Origin: Muribaculaceae bacterium
Lineage (GTDB): Bacteria > Bacteroidota > Bacteroidia > Bacteroidales > Muribaculaceae
Direction: 5' to 3'
Assembly: GCA_017619935.1 (NCBI GenBank)
Contig: JAFZRJ010000010.1
Coordinates: 1-52,543, forward strand
Length of the DNA: 52,543 bases
Shown here: one piece after another, positions 40,931-49,900 of the stretch
Numbering within the stretch: position 1 is the stretch's first letter
Layout of the letters: each line of letters starts with the position of its first letter
Position numbers and translations under genes: made by a program
The notes under the pieces: model-generated
What the model saw: the letters and a program-made list of their open reading frames with translations, nothing else
The model's database searches: none
What the model was told of the DNA's origin: nothing

Positions 40931-42847
40931 ATGAAAAAAACTACTACCCTCTTTAAGACCATCATGCTGGCCATTATGCTATGCTGTTCGTGCCAAGTGA
41001 TGATGGCTTTCGACGTGGACGGAATGAGCTACGAAGTCAATAATGAAGTGAACAAGACTGTGACCCTTACAAAGGGCAAGTCATCGGCAACTCACGTCTT
41101 CGTACCTGAGACAGTAACCAATGGCGGTGTCACCTACACGGTCAACACCATTGGCCAAAATGCTTTTGCACGGTGTGAAGTTGTGGGGCAGGTCAGGCTT
41201 CCCGAAACAGTGACTCGTTTGGAGTTCTACGCGTTCTATGAGTTGGACGCTACTGGCATTCGCATCGCTGGCGACCTGGATTACGTGGAATTTGGAGCTT
41301 TCTACGGCAATAAGGTAAGTGCCATCATCTGCTACTCCACTACCTATTTCTCACAGGATATGGGTGTCCTCGCCAACAAGGAAAAGACGATGATTATCGC
41401 TTGTCCTGGAAAACCCTCCATTGACAAGTGGAAATCGCCCAACCTCACCATTCCCGAAGGCTATGAGTATATCGCTCCATACGCATTCGCTGAGAATCAG
41501 AATCTGACAGGAATCACCATTCCTGCTTCAATCAAGGAGATTGGCTTAGGAGCCTTTGAGCAGTGCCCCAACCTGCGCAGCATTAACATCCAAGGCGGTG
41601 AGACCCTGGTGGGCGACCGAGCCTTTATCGGCTGCGAACAGGTGACCAGCCTGAGCCTGCCGACGGGACTGAAAACCGTAGGAAACAGCGCATTTTACGA
41701 CCTGATGGCCCTGACAACGCTTAACTTGCCCGAAGGTATGATATCAACGGGCGTCAACTCGTTTGGTGGTTGTGAAGCGCTTACCACCGTTAATTTCCCC
41801 AGCACACTCCAGACCATCGGCGAACGAGCTTTCATAGCTTGTGGCGCACTTAAACAAGTCAACCTCCCGGAATCGCTCGACACCATCGGCAACAACGCTT
41901 TCTTTAATGTTGATTTGCAGTCGGTTGACCTGAAAAACGTCAAATGGGTAGGCAGCCAAGCATTTAGCAACAACTATAATTTGTCATCGGTGAACTTTGG
42001 CGAACAACTTGATTACCTCGGCAATGCCGCATTCTACGGCTGCCGCTCGCTTGGCACTGCAAATTTGCCTGCCAGCTTGCGTGAAATGGTAGGTACCACC
42101 TTCTACAGATGTTCTGGACTCAACGACCTTACCATCGGTGCCGGTGTGGAAATCATCGGTCAGGGCATCACAGTGGGAACCACCTCACTGAACGAAATCA
42201 AGATTGACCCGGCCAACACACACTACGCCGTCAAAGACGGATGGCTCTACACCAGTGACTTCAAACACCTGGTGGCCATTCCGGGAGCAATGACAGGCGT
42301 GCTCACCATTCCTGAAGGAACGGTAAGCGTAGGAGAACAAGCCGGTCGTATGCTGGGCATCTCCGAACTGATGACATCGACAGGACTTAAAACGCTGGAG
42401 GGCGCTTCTTTCATGGGATGTAGCCAACTGGCGAAGGTCACCCTCAGCGCCACCGTTGATTCCATTGCCGGCAATGCCTTTGGCAGCAGTTCGGCCATCA
42501 CCGAGGTCACCTCGCTCAACCGCGTGCCACCTATTGGCGGCTTATTTGACGAAGCCGTTTATTCGGCAGCCACGCTCTATGTGCCTCGTGGCAGCAAGGA
42601 GGATTATGCCGCCCATGAGAACTGGGGTAAGTTCCTCAACATCGAGGAGATTGACGTTGAAGATCCCGGTGTGGTCGGCGACCTTAACGGCGACGGCGTG
42701 GTGGATGTGGCCGACGTGAACATCTGCATCAACATCATCCTTGAAATTGACAATGACCCCGAGGTCAAGGCGCTTGCTGACCTCAATGGTGATGGTGTGG
42801 TGGATGTCGCCGACGTGAACGCTATCATTAACATCATCTTGCAATAA
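40931..42847 (+). CDS. BspA-like leucine-rich repeat protein with dockerin-like module (A2)
   Basis: The 638-residue protein is the paralogue of A1 (36742-38658), equal in length and collinear throughout. The signal peptide ends near MMA. The start domain FDVDGMSYEVNNEVNKTVTL, the LRR_5 repeats, the ATLYVPRGSKEDYAAHENWG segment and the dockerin-like pair are all in the same places. The ATG at 40931 was chosen because upstream in-frame start codons fall inside the promoter (40862-40892). It opens the second A-B unit, which continues into two further large genes. Confidence 0.88.
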   Translation: MKKTTTLFKTIMLAIMLCCSCQVMMAFDVDGMSYEVNNEVNKTVTLTKGKSSATHVFVPETVTNGGVTYTVNTIGQNAFARCEVVGQVRLPETVTRLEFYAFYELDATGIRIAGDLDYVEFGAFYGNKVSAIICYSTTYFSQDMGVLANKEKTMIIACPGKPSIDKWKSPNLTIPEGYEYIAPYAFAENQNLTGITIPASIKEIGLGAFEQCPNLRSINIQGGETLVGDRAFIGCEQVTSLSLPTGLKTVGNSAFYDLMALTTLNLPEGMISTGVNSFGGCEALTTVNFPSTLQTIGERAFIACGALKQVNLPESLDTIGNNAFFNVDLQSVDLKNVKWVGSQAFSNNYNLSSVNFGEQLDYLGNAAFYGCRSLGTANLPASLREMVGTTFYRCSGLNDLTIGAGVEIIGQGITVGTTSLNEIKIDPANTHYAVKDGWLYTSDFKHLVAIPGAMTGVLTIPEGTVSVGEQAGRMLGISELMTSTGLKTLEGASFMGCSQLAKVTLSATVDSIAGNAFGSSSAITEVTSLNRVPPIGGLFDEAVYSAATLYVPRGSKEDYAAHENWGKFLNIEEIDVEDPGVVGDLNGDGVVDVADVNICINIILEIDNDPEVKALADLNGDGVVDVADVNAIINIILQ

Positions 42848-42855
42848 CCAATAAC

Positions 42856-42891
42856 CACCGAGACCTCGGAGCTCTCCAAGAACTCCGAGGT
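42856..42891 (+). repeat. 9-base-period array P3 with hairpin
   Basis: Four in-register units: CACCGAGAC, CTCGGAGCT, CTCCAAGAA, CTCCGAGGT. AGACCTCGGA (42861-42870) pairs perfectly with TCCGAGGTCT (42884-42893). It lies 8 bases after the stop of A2. Confidence 0.82.
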
Positions 42892-42931
42892 CTTAACAAA
42901 GATACTAATACTTAACCTTTTTAAATACATT

Positions 42932-44878
42932 ATGATGAAAAAATTTACCTTTTTATGTTTGATGGCTACTGCCGCATTGAGCGCCAGTGCTTTTACATCA
43001 GGAAAATTCAATTACAACATCGTGGGTGACAACGAGGTGGAAATCGCCCGTCCAACCGACACAAGCCAAGATGGCGCCTATAAAGACGTCACCACTTTTC
43101 CCTCAACGGTGACATACAGCGGAACCAACTACACAGTGGTAGGCATCGGCGAACGCGCTTTCCAGTATGCCGAGGTGATTGGTGCCACCATGCCCGCTTC
43201 TTATCGCTATGTGGGTCCTTGGGCTTTCTTCCAGGCCTATGGCGTGAGTGTAAAAATCGGTGCCAATGTCGATTCCATTGCATTAGGCGCTTTTGCCGGC
43301 AACAAGTTCACAAACTTCCTTTGCGACTTGAACAACCCCAATTACTCACTCATCTACCCTGGTGATGTAGAGGAGGATGAAGTCTGGGTAGGCGGTGTAC
43401 TCGCCGACAAGAACAAGGAAACCATCATCGCCTTCCCTGGCAACAAAAAGGATGGAAACACCTATCTTTACACCTATACTGTGCCCCGACGCATCAAACA
43501 TATTGCCAATCACGCGTTCAACCGCAACCCCATTCTGAAAAAAGTCTATTTCCACGATGGTGTGGAGGACATCGGTGAATATGCTTTCTATGGTTGCGAA
43601 AACATGACTTCGGTGGAGATTCCCGGCAACACAAAACTCAGTTACGGTTCATTTGCAGCCATTGAGTTTACACTTAAACAAATCATTCTGCACGAAGGTG
43701 TGACCGAAATTCCGGCTTATTGTTTCTTTGATGCCGACCCGCTCACCGACCTGCAGTTGCCCAGCACACTGCAACTCATTGGCGAGGGTGCTTTCAGCCA
43801 CTGCGCAAACTTGGAGAGTGTCACCTTCCCCGAAGAACTCCTTGCTTGCGACCCGCAGGCTTTCTCCAACTGCTCCAAACTCGCTGAAGTCAATGTCAAT
43901 GATAAATGTGTCTTCTTGGGTAGCAATTGTTTCATGAACTGCTCAGCCATTACCAACATGGACCTAAAGAACGTAAAGTATCTTGGCTCCACAGCTTTCA
44001 ATGGATGTACGGCTTTGAAGACCGTCACTGCTGCTAAACTGGAAGAAACGGATCGTGCACCATTCTACAACTGCACCTCGCTAGAGACCGTCACCTTCCC
44101 CGAAACACTCAAGAAGATTGGTCCTGTCGCATTCATGAAATGCCGGTCACTCACCGATGCCGTTATTCCCGCCAGCGTTGAATATGTGGGCGACGGATAC
44201 GCAGTGGGTTGCACTGCACTTGAAGCTATCCAGCTCGCAGAGGGCAACCAAAATTACGTGGTGGTCGATGGCGTGCTCTACGATAAGGACATGACACGCT
44301 TGGTATCGCTGCCCGGCACCATGACCAATACCGAATTTACCGTTCCCGCAACGGTTGAAACCATCGGTGAACAATCGGCACGTTGGACCAACCTCACCAA
44401 GCTCAACACCAGCAACGTGAAACTGATTGCCCAAACAGCATTCGGCGAAAGTTCAGCACTTGCCGAAATCACTTTCGGCGCCGCTACCGACTCTATCAAC
44501 GATATGGCTTTCGGCTCTTGCCCGGCTATCGTGAAAGTCACCAGCCTGAACCCCGCACCTCCCAAGGGTGGCGTGTTTGACGAGGCTGTTTACTCAGCAG
44601 CTACGCTCTATGTACCCATAGGCAGCAAGGACGCTTACGCCGCACATGTCAATTGGGGCAAGTTCCTCAACATCGAGGAAATCGAGGTGGAAGAGCCCGG
44701 TGTGGTCGGTGACCTTAACGGCGACGGCATAGTGGATGTCGCAGACGTGAACATCTGCATCAACATCATCCTTGAGTTGAACAACGATCCTGAACTCAAG
44801 GTGCTGGCCGACCTCAACGGTGACGGTGTGGTGGATGTCGCAGACGTGAACGCAATGATCAACATCATCCTGCAATAA
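42932..44878 (+). CDS. BspA-like leucine-rich repeat protein with dockerin-like module (B2)
   Basis: The 648-residue protein is the paralogue of B1, with the same start (FTSGKFNYNIVGDNEVEI), LRR_5 repeats (about 50-570), ATLYVPIGSKDAYAAHVNWG and a dockerin-like pair (DLNGDGIVDVAD, DLNGDGVVDVAD). It differs from B1 over the repeats much more than over the last 70 codons. It follows A2 through the P3 array without a visible promoter and precedes the next gene by 37 bases, so it is probably part of a four-gene transcript. An adhesin-like surface role is inferred. Confidence 0.88.
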   Translation: MMKKFTFLCLMATAALSASAFTSGKFNYNIVGDNEVEIARPTDTSQDGAYKDVTTFPSTVTYSGTNYTVVGIGERAFQYAEVIGATMPASYRYVGPWAFFQAYGVSVKIGANVDSIALGAFAGNKFTNFLCDLNNPNYSLIYPGDVEEDEVWVGGVLADKNKETIIAFPGNKKDGNTYLYTYTVPRRIKHIANHAFNRNPILKKVYFHDGVEDIGEYAFYGCENMTSVEIPGNTKLSYGSFAAIEFTLKQIILHEGVTEIPAYCFFDADPLTDLQLPSTLQLIGEGAFSHCANLESVTFPEELLACDPQAFSNCSKLAEVNVNDKCVFLGSNCFMNCSAITNMDLKNVKYLGSTAFNGCTALKTVTAAKLEETDRAPFYNCTSLETVTFPETLKKIGPVAFMKCRSLTDAVIPASVEYVGDGYAVGCTALEAIQLAEGNQNYVVVDGVLYDKDMTRLVSLPGTMTNTEFTVPATVETIGEQSARWTNLTKLNTSNVKLIAQTAFGESSALAEITFGAATDSINDMAFGSCPAIVKVTSLNPAPPKGGVFDEAVYSAATLYVPIGSKDAYAAHVNWGKFLNIEEIEVEEPGVVGDLNGDGIVDVADVNICINIILELNNDPELKVLADLNGDGVVDVADVNAMINIILQ

Positions 44879-44915
44879 CCTCTGACAACTATTACTCACT
44901 TTATCATACAAAAAA

Positions 44916-46880
44916 ATGAAAAAATTAGTTTTAACATGGCTGGTTGCCACCTGCTTCACGCTGACAGGCGCAGCCCAGATCTTCGAAGCGAACAACTTCT
45001 TCTTTAATGTGGTGGACGCTGCGAACGCGAAGGTCGAAATCCAACGGCCATTCAACGACGACGGCTACCTGTACTACAACGGCATCAGTGGCACACTGCC
45101 CGAAACGGTCACCTACAACGGCATCACCTATACCGTGGTGGGTGTGGGTGAACGCGCCATGCAGGGAGCCAAGTTGTCGAGCGACCTCATCATCCCCGAT
45201 TCCTACACCTATCTGGCCGACTGGGCTTTCCGCGAAGTAAGCGGCAACTCGGTCACCATCGGTGCCGGACTGGTCAATTTGGGACTCGGCACTTTCTCTT
45301 GCAACAAACTGAAAGAGTTCAAATGCTCGGCCAACAACCCCTTGTTCACCGTGCTCACCTCCACCGACGACAGCAACTCGGCAGGTGTCCTTGTCAGCAA
45401 GGACAAAACCGTGTTGGAATTCTTCCCGGGTGCTAAAGGTTCAAGTTCGTGGTGGGGTGGATCATCCGCCGTTAGCCGATACACGGTGCCCAGTTTCATC
45501 ACCGCCATCGGTGACTACGCCTTCCAGAAACATGAGGGTCTGCGCAGCATCACCTTCCACAACGGAATGACCAAGATTGGCAACTATGCCTTCTACGAGT
45601 GTCTGGAACTCACCTCCGTCAGCATTCCCTACGGATGCCAGTTGGGTAAAGGCAGTTTCGGTGCATGTGAATTCAATCTCACCAGCGTGACGCTGGGAGG
45701 TGGCCAGACCGAGATTCCCGACTATTGCTTCTTCGACAGCGATGCGCTCAAGAGCATCACCTTGCCCGAAGGTCTGGAATCCATTGGCGATTACGCTTTC
45801 AACTACAGCGGTATCACCAGCGTGAAATTCCCCAGCACGCTCAAGAGCATTGGTTACAACTCGTTCTCTTATGCTCCCAACCTCACCAGCGTCACTATTA
45901 ACGACGCGCTGGAATACGTCGGGGAACGTGCTTTCGGTATGTTGTCTATTACTAGCATCGACCTCAAGAATGTGAAATACCTTGGCGATTTCGCTTTCCA
46001 GAGTTGCAGCACATTGGCTTCGGTAACGATGAACCATGTGGAACGCATCGGAAAAGCCGCCTTCTTCGGTTGCAAGGCACTCTCATCGGTATCTCTCCCC
46101 GAATCCCTCACCACCCTTGACGGTCTCACCTTCTTCAATTGCTCGAAACTGTCTGATTTGGTGATTCCAACCAACACGAACAGCATCGGTATCGGTATCG
46201 CCGTGGGCACTTATGCCCTTCCAGGAATCCAAGTGGAAGACGGCAACGAGTTCTACACTGCCATTGACGGATGCCTCTATGACATCGACGTGACCCAACT
46301 CTATGCAGTACCATGCGGCAAGCCCGATTCCGCCCTCGTGATACCCGAATCGGTGGTCACCATCGGCGAACAGGCTGTGCGTTACGCCCGTGTGAAGACC
46401 GTCACCATGGGCAACAAGGTGACCTACATCGCGGCAAACGCATTCGCCACCAATCCCGTTTTGGAGGAAGTTACCCTCAGCGCTCGTCTCGACAGCATCA
46501 AGGAACAGGCATTCCTCGGCTGCCCAGTTATCAAAAAGGTGACTTCGCTCAACCGCGTTCCGCCCTATGGTGGCATATTTGACGAAGCCGTTTATAATGA
46601 AGCCACACTATACGTGCCACGCGGCAGCAAAGAGGCTTACCAGGCCGACGCCAACTGGAGCAAGTTCCTCAACATCGAGGAAATCGACGTGGAAGAACCC
46701 AGTGTGGTCGGCGACCTCAACAATGACGGCAAGGTGGATGTCGCCGACGTGAACATCTGCATCAACATCATCCTTGAATTGAACAACGATCCCGAACTCA
46801 AGGCGCTAGCCGACATCACGGGCGAAGGTGTGGTGGATGTAAGCGACGTGAACGCAATGATCAACATCATCTTGCAGTAA
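44916..46880 (+). CDS. BspA-like leucine-rich repeat protein with dockerin-like module (C)
   Basis: The 654-residue protein has a signal peptide ending near GAAQ. A distinct start domain (FEANNFFFNVVDAANAKVEI) is followed by BspA/LRR_5 repeats (about 60-575), ATLYVPRGSKEAYQADANWS and the linker IEEIDVEEPS. In the dockerin-like pair the first loop is DLNNDGKVDVAD and the second is altered (DITGEGVVDVSD, Glu for Asp at the fifth position). It is less similar to A and B than these are to their own copies. It lies 37 bases after B2 with neither array nor promoter between. Its role is probably adhesin-like. Confidence 0.87.
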   Translation: MKKLVLTWLVATCFTLTGAAQIFEANNFFFNVVDAANAKVEIQRPFNDDGYLYYNGISGTLPETVTYNGITYTVVGVGERAMQGAKLSSDLIIPDSYTYLADWAFREVSGNSVTIGAGLVNLGLGTFSCNKLKEFKCSANNPLFTVLTSTDDSNSAGVLVSKDKTVLEFFPGAKGSSSWWGGSSAVSRYTVPSFITAIGDYAFQKHEGLRSITFHNGMTKIGNYAFYECLELTSVSIPYGCQLGKGSFGACEFNLTSVTLGGGQTEIPDYCFFDSDALKSITLPEGLESIGDYAFNYSGITSVKFPSTLKSIGYNSFSYAPNLTSVTINDALEYVGERAFGMLSITSIDLKNVKYLGDFAFQSCSTLASVTMNHVERIGKAAFFGCKALSSVSLPESLTTLDGLTFFNCSKLSDLVIPTNTNSIGIGIAVGTYALPGIQVEDGNEFYTAIDGCLYDIDVTQLYAVPCGKPDSALVIPESVVTIGEQAVRYARVKTVTMGNKVTYIAANAFATNPVLEEVTLSARLDSIKEQAFLGCPVIKKVTSLNRVPPYGGIFDEAVYNEATLYVPRGSKEAYQADANWSKFLNIEEIDVEEPSVVGDLNNDGKVDVADVNICINIILELNNDPELKALADITGEGVVDVSDVNAMINIILQ

Positions 46881-46888
46881 AAGAAAAC

Positions 46889-46942
46889 CTCGGAGGTCTC
46901 AGAGAACTCTGAGACCTCCGAGATGTCTGAGATGTCCGATAA
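46889..46942 (+). repeat. 9-base-period array P4 with 16-bp perfect hairpin
   Basis: Five to six in-register units: CTCGGAGGT, CTCAGAGAA, CTCTGAGAC, CTCCGAGAT, GTCTGAGAT, GTCCGATAA. Bases 46889-46904 pair perfectly with 46907-46922 over 16 bp with a 2-base centre. It starts 8 bases after the stop of gene C. Confidence 0.88.
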
Positions 46943-46987
46943 ACAAAAAACTAAATAACCCTTTTTATTAATCCAATTTCATTCCCT

Positions 46988-49900
46988 ATGAAAAAATTAC
47001 TATTATCTTTGTGCTTGCTTGTGGCTACATTAGCCGCTGCAGCAGCAGATTTCCAATCAGGGAATTTGTACTTCAACATCCTCACCGAACCTGCCGATGG
47101 GAACCCAGGTACCGTTGAGGTGGCTCCGCCACCCAGTGGCGCCTATCAACTGTCGTCCGCAACGGGTTACACTTTCCCGGATGTAGTCACTTACAATGGC
47201 AATACTTACAATGTTACCGCCATTGGTGTGAGAGCATTCAAGGATGCCAAATTTACTAGTTCCAACTCCAACAAGGTTTATCCAATGATGTGGTTGGGCA
47301 ATAATGTGCAGGAAATCAAGGCTGAAGCTTTCATGGGCTGCCAGCTTAACCTGACGGGGTTCCGTGCTGCTATCACCACCATTGACCCCAGTGCCTACAA
47401 AGACAACAAGATTAACTGGTTCAACAGCAGCAACAGTATCTACACTTCAGATGGCAAGGGTGTTATCCTTTCTCAAGGTGGAACTCACCTGTCATTCTTC
47501 GGTGGTGTGCATTGCTCTGACACTCCCAGCACAAGCGGTTTCGTAACCAATTATGCAGTTGCTTCATCGATCGTAGCCATTGACGATTATGCCATGAGTG
47601 GCAACTCAAAGATTGTCACGCTCAATCTGGGCTCTGTGCAGAGCATTGGCAAGGAGTCTTGCGCCCGCATGACTGCGCTCAAGACCCTCACCATCCCTGC
47701 TACAGCAACCACCATCGATGCCGATGCATTTTTGGGAACAACAGGAATCACCACGCTCAACGTTAACCTCACCGAGCCAGTGCCCGGAGTGGTGTTTGAC
47801 GACGCTGTTTATGAGCGCCTACGCGACCATGTGAACTTTGCCGCCAATGCCAACATCGGCGCTTTCCAAGCCGACCCCGACTGGGGAAAGTTCTTCTCTA
47901 ACATCTATCCCAAACTGTACATTGCCGGCTCGTTCACCGACTGGGCAAATGGCAAATTGGAGATGAGTTGTGACAACGACGGAAACTACTCTATCACTGT
48001 GGCCGATGTGCCCAACGGTGCCACATTCAAGTTCTTGAATGAAGACAACACCTGGTTTGGTGGCGCTACCAACGACGAGACGTATCGCGTACACAGCGGT
48101 TGGTGCACCGACATCGACTTGAGCGACACGGGCAAAAACTTCGTTGTTGACGGTACCGGCACGCTTACTTTCAATGTGAGTGCCGACATGAAACTCACCA
48201 TCACCGGTTGGGCTACTGGCGTCTATTTGGCTGGCACAATGACTGACTGGACAACCAACAAGGTAGAAATGGCTATCAACAATGGCATACTTACCATTAC
48301 AAGCGAGATGGCAGCCAACGACGAGTTTAAGTTCATTGACTATGCCAACAACTGGTACGGAGCTACTGGCTCATACGTCATCGACAGCGACCACCTTGGC
48401 ATTGATTTGGATGTCACGACAGTAAATGGTGGCGAGAATTTCAAAGTGGAACAAGCTGGTGTCTATGTTCTGGCATTTGACAAGACCAACATGAAGCTCA
48501 ATGTCACGCTGGCACCCTTCGACGCCACTCCGTTCCAGGCTGGAAAGCTTTACTACAAGCCTGTGAGTGAAACAGAGGTGGAAATTATACCCGATCCTTC
48601 GGGCGTGCCTTACACTATTGAATTGGACAACCCCAACGAGCTTACAACTCAGGTTACTAATTCTGCCAACAGCAAGGTATATACCGTGATTGGTATCGGT
48701 GAAGGTGCTTTCGAGGATGGTTCAATCCGCACCAAGGCCAGTTATAACACCACGGCCAACAGTACGGGCTATTTCTTCTTCCCGAACACCATCACCTACG
48801 TGAGTGCCAACGCTTTCAAGAATGTAACCTCCCAGTTGTTCGGTCTGCGTCTCGGCAACATCACCAGCATTGACAACACCGCGTTCCTCAACAACCATAT
48901 TGTATGGTTCAACACGGGTATGTCAGGCTCAGTATATAAGGTGTCTAGTGAGTCTGGTAACAACGGCGACAACGTGGGTGGCCTGCTCTATAAAGAGGAA
49001 GAAGGCGTGAAGACGCTGTTGTGCTTCCCCGGCGACCGTCACCGCGACTATCGCAAGCTCAAAGCAGACGGAACGAACTGGGTTGACAACCCGAACTACA
49101 CCATCGCCACCGTTGCCGACTTGAGTGCTTACAACGTGATTGGCGAGAATGCCATGTATGGCAACACCAACATCAAGACGCTGATTTTAGGCGCAAATCT
49201 CACTGCCATTGAGACCAACGCCTTCAAGAATGCTACCGCTATCACCAGCATTACTTGTAACGCCACAGTGCCTCCCACGGGTGCCGTGTTTGAGGATGCT
49301 GTGATTGCTGCTTGCAAGGACAAACTCGTTATCCCCGCTGGCACCGAGGCTGCTTATCGTGCCGATGAGAACTGGACCAAGTTCTTCAGCCCAGCATATA
49401 ACGTGACTATCGCCGAAGGCATCACCAACGGTACCGTCACCGCCGACAAGGAAACGGCTATCGAAGGTACTACCGTGACTCTGACCGCCACCCCCGACGA
49501 GGGTTATCAGCTCGAAACCCTGACCGTGATGAACGGCGAGACCGCTGTTGAGACCACCGCCACCGAGACTGGCGCAACATTCTTGATGCCCGCAGCCGAT
49601 GTGACTGTGAGCGCTACCTTCAGTTTGATTCCGCCTCCCACATTTGCCATCACTATTGATGAGAATATCGAGAACGGAACCGTGACAGCCGACAAGGAAG
49701 AGGCCGAGGAAGGCGATACGGTTACCCTGACCGTCACTCCTGCCGAGGGCTACCAGCTTGAGACCATCACCGTCAATCCCGAGACGCTCGAGCTTGTGGT
49801 TGAAGTCAATGAGAACAACCAGTTCATCATGCCCGCCGACAACGTGACCGTGACCGCTACCTTCTCGTTGATTCCTCCCACGATGTACACCATCACCATT

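Noticed and set aside
1137-46880. Classical cellulosome cluster
   Set aside because: No cohesin, scaffoldin, carbohydrate-active enzyme or S-layer anchor is visible in the window.
38667-46942. CRISPR array
   Set aside because: Repeat units of 9 bases without spacers and no cas genes exclude it.
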